Shown piece by piece: positions 50,700 through 61,351 of a stretch of DNA of 64,000 nucleotides. The stretch covers positions 409,239-473,238 of the forward strand of contig CAKUTA010000001.1 in NCBI GenBank assembly GCA_934691625.1. Direction: 5' to 3'. Position numbers and translations under genes: made by a program. How positions within the stretch are numbered: the stretch's first letter is position 1; every line of letters begins with the position of its first letter. The DNA comes from an uncultured Bacteroidales bacterium. Lineage in GTDB: Bacteria > Bacteroidota > Bacteroidia > Bacteroidales > UBA932. The notes beneath the pieces are model-generated. The model did not search any database. It saw only the letters and a program-made list of their open reading frames with translations, and was not told where the DNA came from.

Positions 50700-53174
50700 A
50701 TGAGATATAAAACATTTTATTCTGCATTTACAATGCTGTCGCTGTTGGGGGCGACCTTTACCTGCAATGGATGTAGCGGAAACTCCGGAACAGGGGATGG
50801 GCCGAAGAGACCTGAGAGCCTTGAACCAGGAGACCCGATTGAAGTTATTGATGGGAAGGTGAGGTTCTTTGTTGATGTCGATAATTCTGCACCCAGGGTT
50901 AAGTCGGGCTTGACCAGGGAAGATATCCTCAGTTCGGCATCAGCAGTGTATGTGAATGGGCTTCGCTATGAACTGGAGTCGGATGACTCAGGTGCCAGAT
51001 ATGCTGATGTGATGGAGAATAGTGACGGGACTTACCGTGCGGCAATAGTCATGGATGGAGGAGATAAGTGGTTCTTAAACTCTCCAACTGTCATCAAGGT
51101 TCCGAGCGGCCAGGTATGGTCGGACGGGGTATCGTTTGCAGATGCGCCGATGTATGGCTCCTATTCAGAGGCGACAGGCAACCGCCTATACATGAACGAT
51201 ATCTTCGGGGTTCTCAATCTTGTCGTGAAAGGTTCCGGTAATGTTGTGTCTGTGAAACTGCATTGTGACGGTTCTGACATGTCAGGGGTATTCATGAATT
51301 CAGCTTCCGGACTGGTTGGCGCAGATAAGACCAATGACTATGTGACATTGAACTGCACTAATGGTGGTGCGGATGTGCCGATGGACCGCAGTTTTGTCAT
51401 GTATCTCGCTCCAGGAGATTATAAGGATGCGGAGCTCGTAATATGCGACTCTGAACGACGTGTTATGCATATTCCGATTGACTTGACTATCAATTCCGGT
51501 GAGCTCCTTACGGAAGAAATCAGATATGAAGCCGATGAGGATGTGCTTTGGTATGAGGGATTTGATCTTTGCGCATGGGGCGGAAATATAATGGGAGGTG
51601 CTTCATCATTTGGCTTTGCGCCTCATGCAGGAGCAACTGATGTCAATTCCGGAGATTCATTCACTGGAACAGAAGAAGCGTTGGAGACTGTTGCTTATAA
51701 TGTCTCAGGCACAGGTTTCATACAGCCTGATGTGTGGAATGATATTAATGGCAAGACCGTCGGTGCAGCACATAGGATGACGGAAAGCTATGTGACCAGC
51801 AGAAATTTTGCTGGCTATAGATACCTTTTCCGTGCACGAGAATTTCCTGGCATGATGTCGGTGTCTTATGGTGTTACTTCCAGGGGCATTCTTGCTACTC
51901 CGAGCTTCACGAACATCAAAGGTTTTCACAGCGTTAGACTCTCTGTACGTTTTTGTGCCTTATCCGGTTTCGATGATGATTTCCTGGTGTCCATAAATGA
52001 CGGTGGAATGATTGAATCCGCTACGTTGGATGGAACCGCTCTTGACTTGAAGTCTCTCGGGTATCGAGGTGCCGCGAGTGAAGCTCTTGTTTCCAAGAAC
52101 AGTATAACTGTACCTTCATCCATGGTGTCCGCGCAGAAATGGCAGACTCTTGAATTCATCATATCCCATGCCACGGAATCTACTTACCTGTATTTTTGCG
52201 GTAATACATCGGCTGCTGGGAACCATGGATTCCTGGTTGATGAAATTATGGTGAAAGATCTTGGAGAGGATCTTCAGAGAGGAAATCTTAGAGTCCTTTA
52301 CTGGAATATTCAGAATGGAATGTGGGCAGATCAGGCCAATGAATTCGAGAATTTCATTGAGTGGGTCAAACGTTATGACCCTGATGTATGTGTATGGTGC
52401 GAGGCTGCTTCCATATATAAGGATAATACCAGCGTCTCAGCTCCGGATTCTGAAAGACGCCTCCCTGCTGGATGGCCTGAAATCGCAAAGAAATACGGGC
52501 ATCAGTACGCTGCCCTCGGAGGATGGCGGGACAATTATCCGCAGGAGATTACCTCCAGATATCCTATAGAGACGCTTCTTAAGATTACTGATGGCGAGGA
52601 AGCCGGGATGCCTATTGCTCATGGCGCAGCTATCCAGCAGATTACAGTAAGCGGGCGCAAGATCAATATCGTTACACTTCATACGTGGCCTCAAGCATAT
52701 AAATATGGAGTTACCGGCACCGCCAACAGGGAGGAAAGCGCAAAGAAAAATGAGGGTGACTACTATCGCGAGTATGAGATGAGGTATATTCTTGACCACA
52801 CTGTAAATGCTTCTGAATATGCATCTTGTACGGACTGGCTTGTCATGGGGGACTTTAACTCGAAGAACTACAGCGATGACTGGTATTATAAGCTGGGCGA
52901 GTCTTCTACACAATATCTCTGCCAGAATATGATACGCAATAATTCCTCCCTCGTGGATATCATAGGCACCAGGTATCCGGGGAAGATGGTGTCTTCTACT
53001 GCCGGATATTCTAGAATTGACTATATGTATGCGTCCCCTTCGATGGATGCAAGAGTCAAGAATGCGGTTTTTGTAATGGACGGATATGCAATACCTTTGA
53101 AAGACTCCAAGTATGGGACGTCTTTCTATGAACCGTCTGACCATAGGCCGATTCTGGTTGATTTCGAATTGTAA
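50700..53174 (+). CDS. Secreted lipoprotein with an endonuclease/exonuclease/phosphatase (EEP) domain
   Basis: 824 residues. Signal peptide with Cys residues at 22 and 25 (TFTCNGCSG), so a probable surface lipoprotein. Residues ~40-280 look like beta-sandwich domains of adhesin/fimbrillin type. Residues ~285-515 form a jelly-roll-like module (WYEGFDLCAWGGN ... GFLVDEIMVKDL). Residues 528-824 are an EEP (DNase I/exonuclease III/sphingomyelinase) domain with a complete active site: N536 (YWNIQNG), E568 (VWCEA), H661 (TLHTW), D718 and N720 (MGDFNSKN), D814 and H815 (SDHRP). It should cleave phosphodiesters or phosphate esters outside the cell. It is the first gene of the SusCD operon. Confidence 0.88.
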   Translation: MRYKTFYSAFTMLSLLGATFTCNGCSGNSGTGDGPKRPESLEPGDPIEVIDGKVRFFVDVDNSAPRVKSGLTREDILSSASAVYVNGLRYELESDDSGARYADVMENSDGTYRAAIVMDGGDKWFLNSPTVIKVPSGQVWSDGVSFADAPMYGSYSEATGNRLYMNDIFGVLNLVVKGSGNVVSVKLHCDGSDMSGVFMNSASGLVGADKTNDYVTLNCTNGGADVPMDRSFVMYLAPGDYKDAELVICDSERRVMHIPIDLTINSGELLTEEIRYEADEDVLWYEGFDLCAWGGNIMGGASSFGFAPHAGATDVNSGDSFTGTEEALETVAYNVSGTGFIQPDVWNDINGKTVGAAHRMTESYVTSRNFAGYRYLFRAREFPGMMSVSYGVTSRGILATPSFTNIKGFHSVRLSVRFCALSGFDDDFLVSINDGGMIESATLDGTALDLKSLGYRGAASEALVSKNSITVPSSMVSAQKWQTLEFIISHATESTYLYFCGNTSAAGNHGFLVDEIMVKDLGEDLQRGNLRVLYWNIQNGMWADQANEFENFIEWVKRYDPDVCVWCEAASIYKDNTSVSAPDSERRLPAGWPEIAKKYGHQYAALGGWRDNYPQEITSRYPIETLLKITDGEEAGMPIAHGAAIQQITVSGRKINIVTLHTWPQAYKYGVTGTANREESAKKNEGDYYREYEMRYILDHTVNASEYASCTDWLVMGDFNSKNYSDDWYYKLGESSTQYLCQNMIRNNSSLVDIIGTRYPGKMVSSTAGYSRIDYMYASPSMDARVKNAVFVMDGYAIPLKDSKYGTSFYEPSDHRPILVDFEL

Positions 53175-53197
53175 CCAAAGGACCAATATAATATATT

Positions 53198-54289
53198 ATG
53201 TTAAGAAACTTCATTATTAGACTTTCTTTGCCGCTGGCCGTGGTGGCAATGATTGCCGGATCATGCGGGAAAGATGATGGAAATGTCCTTAGGAAAGAAT
53301 ATATATCTGTATATCTTTCCAAGGATGCAGAATCTCCTGTCAAGTCTCTTTCCGTGCCGAGCATAGGTGGGGAATTCGACCTTTATGTGAAGTCGGACGT
53401 TGATTTCTCTGTGTTCTGGCAGGACGACAAGACCTCTCCATGGGTATCAGTGACTCAAGTGGACAAGGAAGATGACTGGTATGTCGTGCGCCTGAAAGTG
53501 CAGACCATATCAAGGAATTGCTATTATACACGGCGGACAGGAACATTGACCCTCAGCTCACCGGAAGATTATCTCGGCACCTTTATAACAGTGAAACAAG
53601 GGCTTGTCGCAAGATTCTCGTCGGATTTCAGCTGGTTGAAATATGGTAATGCCAGTCCGTTCGTGACAATCGGTGAAACACCGATAACGAAATGGACCGG
53701 CACCCAGAAATGGGAATCAACACTTTATGGGGATGAGACTCCTGCCTGCTACGGGAAATACGGTTGGCTCTATATCGGTGATGAAAAAGGAACCAAGGCT
53801 GATATCATGACTCCGTATGTCAATGGCCTTCAGTCTGATTCTCTTCTTATGGTTTCCTTCAGGGCGGTTGCATACACTTCTGAAACAGGTGCCAAAGACT
53901 TGGGTAAACTTAAATTTGAGGTCCTTGGGGGTGGTGTAATACAGGACTTTGCCGAGGAAGGGCTGACATCGATGGACCTTGACCTGCAGAATTTCAGCGT
54001 CGCCGATATGGACAATATAGCAGATTCAATGTGGAATATGAGTACATGCGCGTATAACATCTTCTTGATTTCCACTGAGGATAATCCGTTTACCGGTGAT
54101 ACCAGGATCCGTCTATCAGTGCCGGATGGAAACGGGCAGCCGAATAGGGTCGCTCTGGACAATTTCTATATCCGCAGATATGAAATCAATGACGAGGTGC
54201 AGGATGAGGACGTCTATAAGGCTAATGGCGGAAGTGGCCTGGATCATATAACTGCCGGGAAGTCTGAAGAGCCTGTTGAAGGAGAATAA
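53198..54289 (+). CDS. Lipoprotein with a BACON-like domain
   Basis: 363 residues. Lipobox MIAGSCG near residue 23. Residues ~35-135 resemble a BACON-type Ig-like domain (VPSIGGEFDLYVKSDVDFSVF, then TRRTGTLTLSSPEDYLGTFITVKQ). Residues ~140-335 form a jelly-roll-like module ending in DNFYIRRYEI, similar in style to modules in the other lipoproteins of this operon. No catalytic motif. Probably a surface accessory that holds substrate or ligand. It sits 23 nt after the EEP gene and 11 nt before susC. Confidence 0.75.
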   Translation: MLRNFIIRLSLPLAVVAMIAGSCGKDDGNVLRKEYISVYLSKDAESPVKSLSVPSIGGEFDLYVKSDVDFSVFWQDDKTSPWVSVTQVDKEDDWYVVRLKVQTISRNCYYTRRTGTLTLSSPEDYLGTFITVKQGLVARFSSDFSWLKYGNASPFVTIGETPITKWTGTQKWESTLYGDETPACYGKYGWLYIGDEKGTKADIMTPYVNGLQSDSLLMVSFRAVAYTSETGAKDLGKLKFEVLGGGVIQDFAEEGLTSMDLDLQNFSVADMDNIADSMWNMSTCAYNIFLISTEDNPFTGDTRIRLSVPDGNGQPNRVALDNFYIRRYEINDEVQDEDVYKANGGSGLDHITAGKSEEPVEGE

Positions 54290-54300
54290 AATTGAGAGAT

Positions 54301-57300
54301 ATGAAGAAATTCAGATTTGTAATAATCGCCGTGACTCTTTTGGCGGCATTATTCTTCCTGCCTGCTTCATGGGATGCTTCTGCGCAGGATTCTAATAAAA
54401 TAAAAGTTGGCGGCGTCGTCATGGATCTGGAAGGCGAGCCTCTTCCTGGAGTAGGAGTGCTTATTAAAGGTACCAAGACCGGTGTCTTTACAGATGTCGA
54501 TGGAAAGTTCAGCATAATGGCAGGCTCCAACGATATTCTTGAGGTATCTTCTATGGGATTTGTAACCGAGAATGTGAAAGTCAACGGAAAAACGGACATA
54601 ACGGTGAGACTCGCTCCTGATGCTACCGTGCTTGATGATGTCGTGGTCATCGGATATGGCTCCGTGAAGAAACAGGACCTTACCGGTTCGGTGACCAATG
54701 TTCAGATGAATGATCTCAAGACTGCGCCAGCCCAGTCTGTCGATAATGCCTTGCAAGGACGTATCGCAGGTGCGGATATAATGTCCACATCAGGTGAACC
54801 AGGCGCCACGACAACAATCCGTATCAGGGGCTCTCGTTCCATAACTGCGTCGAATGAACCGCTTATTGTTGTGGACGGAATCATTGACGCCATTCATGAC
54901 CTTAATGATATAAATGCTGAAGATATAGCATCCCTTTCAGTCCTGAAAGATGCTTCCTCCACTGCCATTTATGGATCCAGGGGTTCTAACGGAGTAATAA
55001 TAATTACTACGAAGGCAGGCTCGGGCTCCAAAGGCAAGCCCAATATCAGCTTTAAGGCGGATTTGGGATTCTCCCAGCTGCCAGGCAGCCTTGACATAAT
55101 GAATGCGTCGGAATTTGCCATCTACAGGAATGATCTTGCGGCATTCGGTGCCGACCAGTATCATCCTGGGCTTTCTCTCTCTACTCCTCTTGAGGGCAAT
55201 GTATATAAGGACCCTCTTTCAATGGGGGAAGGTACGGACTGGATCAAGGAGATTACAAGGACAGCCATCTATCAGAACTACGGCCTTTCTCTTACAGGAA
55301 AGACAGATGCTGGCAGTTATTACACTTCGTTTTCATATAATGACTCCGAGGGAATCATCAAGGACAGTGGTCAGAAGCGTTTTACAGGTCGAATCAAACT
55401 TGATCGCCAGCTTTTCAAATGGATGAAAGTAGGCTATAACGGTTCTTATACATGGCGTCATAATGATGAGACCAAGTCCTCTATAGGAGGAACTGCGTGG
55501 TATAGTGCTGCCATGTACCTTAGCCCGATGCTGAACCCTACAGATGTTGAGAATGTGCTGTATAATGGTGGACAGAAGTATAACAACCCGGTGTCTGTCA
55601 TCAAGCTCAATTCCCACTATCAGGAACGTCATTCAATGACACATGCCTTCACGGCAGAGGTTAATCCGGTGAAGAATCTCTCCATAAAGAGTATCCTTTC
55701 GTATTATCTCTATCAGAGACATACATACCGTTATTACAGCAGCCGTCTTCCAGCTAAGGCAGAGAATCAGGGCGGTGATGCCTACAGGGCGGAATATGAT
55801 GAGAACTCTCTTTCAAATGAGACCACAGCCTCGTATGTCCTGAAAACCAAGAGTGGTCATTCGTTTTCTCCTATGGTCGGTTTTTCCGCTTACAGATATG
55901 CGGCGCATAACTTTACCCTTTCTGGTTCAGGATACATGGATGATGCTGTTCTTTGGAACAATATGACGGCAGTTCAAGATAAGGAGACCTATTCTGCCGG
56001 TACGTCATTCTCCAAGAAGACGAAAATGTCTGCATTCGCAAGATTTGACTATAATTATAAGTCCAGATACTATATTACTGCTACCGGACGTTATGATGGC
56101 GCCTCCAACTTCGCTGCAAACAGTAAGTGGGCATTCTTCCCGTCTGGAGCATTGCGGTGGAATATTGCGAATGAGCCGTTCATGAAGAATGTCAGCTGGG
56201 TTGATGATCTTGCTCTTAGGACGAGTTACGGTATAACAGGAAACGATGCCATAAGTGCATATCAGTCTCTGGCGGCAATATCAACGACGACAAGTGGTTA
56301 TCTTTTCAATGGCTCTCAGCCTGTTGCAGCATATAGAAGCCGTCTGGATTCTCCGGATCTTACATGGGAAAAGACTTCATTGGCAAACATTGCGCTGGAT
56401 GTGTCACTTTTCAAAGGACGTCTGAGTGTGACAGCCGAGCTATATTCATCCAAGACGAAAGATCTTCTTCTGTCAGTGCAGCAGCCTACCCAGACTGGAT
56501 ATTCTTCGCGTCTTACCAATATCGGACGGACTTCTAATAAAGGAATAGAACTCGCAATAGAGTCAATGAATATTGCCAAGAAGAATTTCCAGTGGTCAAC
56601 GAACTTCACGATTTCACATAACTCCCAGAAAGTTGATGATATCGGCTCCGAGGACTTCGTTACCGCATATTCTTCTCCAGGAAATAACTCATACATGATG
56701 TATGGTTATGTAAAGGGGTACCCACTGAATTCACTCTGGGGCTTTAAATATGGCGGAGTATGGAAGAGCGAAGAAGAGATTGAACGAAATAAAGTTACCA
56801 ATACATACGCAAACCCGAGCAATGTGGTGGGTGGTGCAAGGTACTATGACATTGACCATAATGGCATACTTGACCAGAAAGACCTGGTATATCAAGGTAA
56901 TGCAGACCCGTATCTTTATGGAGGTCTCCAGAATAATTTCTACTGGAAAGGCTTCAAGCTAGGCGTCTATCTGGCATATTCTCTTGGAGGAAAGATTTAT
57001 AACTTTAGCGAATTCTATATGGCTGGATCCGTATTCACGAACCAGTATCGCTATATGCTTGATTCATGGCATCCTGTCAGAAATCCTGATTCCGATATAC
57101 CACGTATCGGTGCCAAGACAGATGCTGCGCTTGCCAGCGATTTCATGATTCATGATGCTTCATATCTGCGTCTGAAGAATGTCAGCCTCGGTTATACTTT
57201 GGATCTCCATAAATATAGAGTCCCTATAAGAGATGTCACTTTCACGGTTAGCGGAGAGAACCTTTATCTGTGGAAGAAGTATAATGGATTCGATCCAGAT

Positions 57301-57399
57301 GTGTCATCTTCGGGCACATCATCTACATTAAGGCGTCTGGATATAGGTGCTTATCCGAAAGCGCGTACCATTATATTCAGCATCCAGGTAAGATACTAA
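54301..57399 (+). CDS. SusC/RagA family TonB-dependent outer-membrane transporter
   Basis: 1032 residues from the ATG at 54301 (an in-frame TTG lies three codons upstream). Signal peptide, then a carboxypeptidase-regulatory-like domain (GGVVMDLEGEPLPGVGVLIKG, residues ~34-115). The SusC plug has VVVIGYGSVKKQDLTGSV and RIRGSRSITASNEPLIVVDG. The rest is a 22-stranded barrel ending IIFSIQVRY with the C-terminal aromatic residue. It imports large substrates with the SusD partner encoded 14 nt downstream. The cargo is not glycan-specific by sequence. Confidence 0.96.
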   Translation: MKKFRFVIIAVTLLAALFFLPASWDASAQDSNKIKVGGVVMDLEGEPLPGVGVLIKGTKTGVFTDVDGKFSIMAGSNDILEVSSMGFVTENVKVNGKTDITVRLAPDATVLDDVVVIGYGSVKKQDLTGSVTNVQMNDLKTAPAQSVDNALQGRIAGADIMSTSGEPGATTTIRIRGSRSITASNEPLIVVDGIIDAIHDLNDINAEDIASLSVLKDASSTAIYGSRGSNGVIIITTKAGSGSKGKPNISFKADLGFSQLPGSLDIMNASEFAIYRNDLAAFGADQYHPGLSLSTPLEGNVYKDPLSMGEGTDWIKEITRTAIYQNYGLSLTGKTDAGSYYTSFSYNDSEGIIKDSGQKRFTGRIKLDRQLFKWMKVGYNGSYTWRHNDETKSSIGGTAWYSAAMYLSPMLNPTDVENVLYNGGQKYNNPVSVIKLNSHYQERHSMTHAFTAEVNPVKNLSIKSILSYYLYQRHTYRYYSSRLPAKAENQGGDAYRAEYDENSLSNETTASYVLKTKSGHSFSPMVGFSAYRYAAHNFTLSGSGYMDDAVLWNNMTAVQDKETYSAGTSFSKKTKMSAFARFDYNYKSRYYITATGRYDGASNFAANSKWAFFPSGALRWNIANEPFMKNVSWVDDLALRTSYGITGNDAISAYQSLAAISTTTSGYLFNGSQPVAAYRSRLDSPDLTWEKTSLANIALDVSLFKGRLSVTAELYSSKTKDLLLSVQQPTQTGYSSRLTNIGRTSNKGIELAIESMNIAKKNFQWSTNFTISHNSQKVDDIGSEDFVTAYSSPGNNSYMMYGYVKGYPLNSLWGFKYGGVWKSEEEIERNKVTNTYANPSNVVGGARYYDIDHNGILDQKDLVYQGNADPYLYGGLQNNFYWKGFKLGVYLAYSLGGKIYNFSEFYMAGSVFTNQYRYMLDSWHPVRNPDSDIPRIGAKTDAALASDFMIHDASYLRLKNVSLGYTLDLHKYRVPIRDVTFTVSGENLYLWKKYNGFDPDVSSSGTSSTLRRLDIGAYPKARTIIFSIQVRY

Positions 57400-57413
57400 A
57401 AGAAGTTATTGAT

Positions 57414-58925
57414 ATGAAACAGAATACTCTTAAAGGGATAATATCGATGGCCGTTGCCGGACTCGTAGCTTGTTCATGTTCTCTAGACGAGGACACATCG
57501 TCGCTATATACTCCGGCAAACTATTTCTCCAGCAGTGCTGAGTGCCAGTCTGCCATCAATTCATGCTATATTCCGATAAAGTCGATTTTTAACTATACAT
57601 ATTTCCTTGTTACTGAGTGCTGCACGGATGTGATGTATTGTCCTTCCGGAACACTTGATGCCAGAGCCGATATCTCTCCTGCGATTCCGCGTCTTGGACA
57701 GACTGTATGGACACAGGGATATCTCGGTGTTCAGAGGGCGAATTTCGCCATCGCCGGAATTGAAGCCAGCAAGGCGATTACTGAAGATACGCGTAATGAA
57801 CTTCTCTGCGAGGCCAAGACATTGCGTGGCTTCTTCTATCTTACATTGACAAGTTTCTTCGGGGATTGTCCTTTTTATTTCGATGATGTCAAGGACAACG
57901 CCGTCATGAAAAAAATCGCGGTCCTGCCCCGGATGGACGCGAAAGCGACCAGGGATTCTGTCATTGCAGACCTTCAGAAGATAGCTCCGCTTGCTTCTCA
58001 GACCAGGACAAGTGACAATGATGGGCAGCGTCTTGGTGCTGCGTGCGCATATATGATTATTGCCAAGTGTGCAATGTGGAACAAAGAATGGAATGTGGCA
58101 ATTGACGCGCTCAAGAAAATCGAGAAGATTTATGGCACTCTTGCAGAATACGATTTGAAAGAGAATGTGATGTTCCGCAATAAGAATACTCCGGAATCCA
58201 TAATGGAAGTTCAGCATGTATATACTCAGGGCGGTCTGACGTACACTTCAAATGTGGCATGTATATGCACTCCTACGAGAAAGACAACGAATGGGGTGAC
58301 GACTTTTGATGGAGTGGAAATTCCCGAACTCGGAAGTCAATGTACGACATGGGCGGGTGCAAGGCCTAATGTATTCTTCTCTCAGGGACTTCAGACTAAA
58401 CTTGGAAAGGATCTGCGGAAGGACCTGAATATGGCATGGGAATATGACGGGCATCCGTTCAGCAGTGTCAATACCCGTCCTTGGATGGGGCCTAAATTCT
58501 GGTGCCCTGATATGCAGGGAACGGCTGATGGCAATAACTATAAGGTGTTCCGCTTTGCAGATGCTATTCTGATGCTTGCCGAGTGCTATAATGAAATCGG
58601 GGAAGATGCGACGGCCGTGGATTATCTGAATCAGACAAGAAACCGTGCTGGACTTGATGATTACGTTTATCGTACAAGTGTACGCCTGCAGGATGAAATC
58701 AGAAATGAGAGGGCAAGAGAACTTTTCGGAGAATTTCAGAGAAAATATGATCTTGTACGTTGGGGGATCTGGCAGCAGGCTGTTCTAGATTATTCTGACT
58801 ATCAAGCTCTCAAAGATAATGTGGAGGCGTATCCTTGCAGGGAATACTATCCTATTCCGGACAAGGAAGTGGTTTATTCCGGATATGCCCTTGACAATGA
58901 TGAATATAAGAAATATGGACTGTAA
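57414..58925 (+). CDS. SusD/RagB family surface lipoprotein
   Basis: 503 residues. Lipobox LVACSC near residue 20. Typical SusD features: N-terminal YFSSSAECQSAINSCY, helical middle (LLCEAKTLRGFFYLTLTSFFGDCP), VFRFADAILMLAECYNEIG, and the C-terminal RARELFGEFQRKYDLVRWGIW and EYYPIPDKEV. It binds nutrient at the cell surface and acts as the lid on SusC. Whether it binds glycan, peptide or nucleic-acid products cannot be read from sequence. It lies 14 nt after susC and 6 nt before the next gene. Confidence 0.95.
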   Translation: MKQNTLKGIISMAVAGLVACSCSLDEDTSSLYTPANYFSSSAECQSAINSCYIPIKSIFNYTYFLVTECCTDVMYCPSGTLDARADISPAIPRLGQTVWTQGYLGVQRANFAIAGIEASKAITEDTRNELLCEAKTLRGFFYLTLTSFFGDCPFYFDDVKDNAVMKKIAVLPRMDAKATRDSVIADLQKIAPLASQTRTSDNDGQRLGAACAYMIIAKCAMWNKEWNVAIDALKKIEKIYGTLAEYDLKENVMFRNKNTPESIMEVQHVYTQGGLTYTSNVACICTPTRKTTNGVTTFDGVEIPELGSQCTTWAGARPNVFFSQGLQTKLGKDLRKDLNMAWEYDGHPFSSVNTRPWMGPKFWCPDMQGTADGNNYKVFRFADAILMLAECYNEIGEDATAVDYLNQTRNRAGLDDYVYRTSVRLQDEIRNERARELFGEFQRKYDLVRWGIWQQAVLDYSDYQALKDNVEAYPCREYYPIPDKEVVYSGYALDNDEYKKYGL

Positions 58926-58931
58926 TAGATA

Positions 58932-61337
58932 ATGGACAGTATGAAGATAATATCAATTAAATCCATAATCTCTCTTGTTGCAGCTGCTGCATTTGTGACT
59001 GTTGCCTGCAATAAGACATTTGAACTGGATCTGCCTTTGGCTGTAAGCAGCAGGGTCCTTGATCTGGAGGCGGATGCCGGTTCCACGCACATTCTTGTGT
59101 ATTCTGATGGTGACTGGTCAGCGAAATTTGCCGAGCCTGTGGAATGGGCTTCGCTTGACCGTCTTAACGGGACAGGGAACTCGGAAATCGTTCTTACGTA
59201 TGCGGCGAACTACGGAGTGTCGAGACGTCTTAAGATTGCGCTGGCAAAGGGCGAGTTGCGTGATACAATCGCCATAAATCAGAAGGGACAGATATCCGAG
59301 CCGCAGCTTGCAATAGCATGTGACAGCCTTTCATTCTGCAGAACTGCTGGAGCGGCGGCTGTCTCTATATCATCCAACCTCTACTATTCCCTGCAGAACG
59401 TTGCTTATGATGTTATATGGGAAGAAGACGAAAAAGACTGGATATCAGATATCAGCTTTGATGGAAGAAAACTTTGCCTGAGTGTATCGGAAAATACTTC
59501 AGGGCAGAGAAGGCGTGCATTTGTTGACTTCAATGTGCAGATGCCTGGTGACAGCGAGACTGAAGATAAGACGGAGACATTCAGATTCCTGGTTTCGCAG
59601 AGTCCTGCCGATGCCTCTCTGGTATTGGGCGAACCTGCGCTGGCACTTCAGAGCGGAAAAGCAGGAACTTTGGTTTTAAGTGCGGCAGAAAATGATGTGT
59701 GGGACTACTCTGAAGGTGTGTCTTTCAATGTCGCATATAGTCCTGAAGTCTCAGGAGAAGAATCATGGGTGTCTGATATCAAGCTTTCTGATAAGGAACT
59801 TGTGTGCAAGCTGAAGGATAATATGTCCGGAGAGGAACGGTCTGCGACAATTCAGGTGCTTTTTAATGGGGTAGTCATTGCGGAAAAAGCCATTACGCAG
59901 GATCTCTATCCGGTAATTGTCGAATTTGACAAGCTCAGGGCATATCCGCTCGGTGAACTCACCTCGAAAGAATTCATCGAAGGGTATGTCATCAGTGAAC
60001 ATGGCAGCGAGAATATCTGCCAGAATCCTCAGACTGGGCAATTCAAATTTGATTTGTCGGAAAATTCCAGGACAGCAATAGTCGAATCCCTGGATGGAAA
60101 ATACGGATTCCAGTTGAAGTTCACTGATGCTTCTGATAATAGCCTTCAGCGCTATTCTAGAGTACGTATAAACCTCAAGGGGCTCACTCTCTCAAAGCAG
60201 GATGAGCCGGAATGCTACACGCTGTCAGGGTGCAGGGCGGAAAACCTTGTCGAGGCCCTTGAACCGACCCCTGAAGCTATCCCTTCTAAGATGTTGCAGG
60301 TATCGGAACTTAGTGATACTGATATCTATACTCTTGTCTCTCTAGTTAATATGGAAATAGTCTTCAAGGATGGGGCCTTTACCAATTGTACCGATGGCTA
60401 TTCATTGAAGACTTCGTTCAATCCATCTGGAACGACGTCTCCTCGTTGGGATGTGGCTCCACTCCTTCTCACTGATGATACAGGAAGTACAATATCGATG
60501 CTTACAAACTCCAATGTGGAATGGCGTCGTGACGGAAAAGGTGTGAATCAGGGCTCAGGTATATATACAGGTGTAATTGTCGCCGAAACCCTTGTAAGAT
60601 ATGGAGATATAGGACGTTATCAGATACGGCCTATGGTACGTCAGGACATTGCTCTTGATAATGAGCCATTCTCCAGGACACTGGTGGAATGGAACTGGAA
60701 TGATGCCAAAGGTGATGCGATTCCTGAAATCGGCGAAGGCAGTATTTCAGGTGTTTCCATTACACCTTCAGCCGATTACAATGCTTTGATTCCTAATAAT
60801 CTCAATACGTCTATTAATAAGCCGTTCACAGCTTCCAGCAATAACGGCAAAGGTGTTGTCAACAATATGGCGGCATATTTCAGCAGCACATGGACAGTCG
60901 GCGCATCATTCGATGTCAGCTTCTCCACTGCAGGTGTATCCGGTACAAATCTTCAGTTCGGATTCACGTGGGGGCACGGGAAAATGAACAATACCTCATT
61001 AGGTGTTCCTTCGCACTGGACTCTGTTGTACTCTGTTGATGGCGGAAATTCTTTCAAGGAATTTGTCCCGCTTGTGAAGAGCCGTGCGATTACCTGGTGG
61101 ACAACGACACCTGTGGATACGGCTCCGGGGTATATCGGTCACATGTTCAAGATGCCTGATGAATGCTTCGGCAAGGAAGAGGTCATTGTCCGTTTCCAGG
61201 TGAAGGACAATGTCCGTGACATTGACCCTAAATCATCCGCATCGAACTGGGCAACTGCATTGGCAATCGAGAAAGGTACATTTACATCATGTTCCGATCC
61301 TCTCAGGTTCGGTACCATTACTGTCAGATATAATTAA
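58932..61337 (+). CDS. DUF5689-type surface lipoprotein with BACON-like repeats (first copy)
   Basis: 801 residues. Lipobox FVTVAC at about residue 26 (an ATG at 58941 is an alternative start). BACON-like domains fill ~35-320 (VLDLEADAGSTHILVYSDGDWSAKF, RDTIAINQKG). Residues ~335-540 look like DUF5689: an OB-fold-like segment (SKEFIEGYVISEHGSENICQN, RYSRVRINLKGLTL) followed by ELSDTDIYTLVSLVNMEIVF. A C-terminal jelly-roll module includes GASFDVSFSTAGVSGTNLQFG. No enzyme motif. Probably a substrate-binding surface protein. Its TAA stop shares one base with an ATG of the next frame (TAATG, 61335-61339). Confidence 0.8.
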   Translation: MDSMKIISIKSIISLVAAAAFVTVACNKTFELDLPLAVSSRVLDLEADAGSTHILVYSDGDWSAKFAEPVEWASLDRLNGTGNSEIVLTYAANYGVSRRLKIALAKGELRDTIAINQKGQISEPQLAIACDSLSFCRTAGAAAVSISSNLYYSLQNVAYDVIWEEDEKDWISDISFDGRKLCLSVSENTSGQRRRAFVDFNVQMPGDSETEDKTETFRFLVSQSPADASLVLGEPALALQSGKAGTLVLSAAENDVWDYSEGVSFNVAYSPEVSGEESWVSDIKLSDKELVCKLKDNMSGEERSATIQVLFNGVVIAEKAITQDLYPVIVEFDKLRAYPLGELTSKEFIEGYVISEHGSENICQNPQTGQFKFDLSENSRTAIVESLDGKYGFQLKFTDASDNSLQRYSRVRINLKGLTLSKQDEPECYTLSGCRAENLVEALEPTPEAIPSKMLQVSELSDTDIYTLVSLVNMEIVFKDGAFTNCTDGYSLKTSFNPSGTTSPRWDVAPLLLTDDTGSTISMLTNSNVEWRRDGKGVNQGSGIYTGVIVAETLVRYGDIGRYQIRPMVRQDIALDNEPFSRTLVEWNWNDAKGDAIPEIGEGSISGVSITPSADYNALIPNNLNTSINKPFTASSNNGKGVVNNMAAYFSSTWTVGASFDVSFSTAGVSGTNLQFGFTWGHGKMNNTSLGVPSHWTLLYSVDGGNSFKEFVPLVKSRAITWWTTTPVDTAPGYIGHMFKMPDECFGKEEVIVRFQVKDNVRDIDPKSSASNWATALAIEKGTFTSCSDPLRFGTITVRYN

Positions 61338-61351
61338 TGCTAGGATACAAT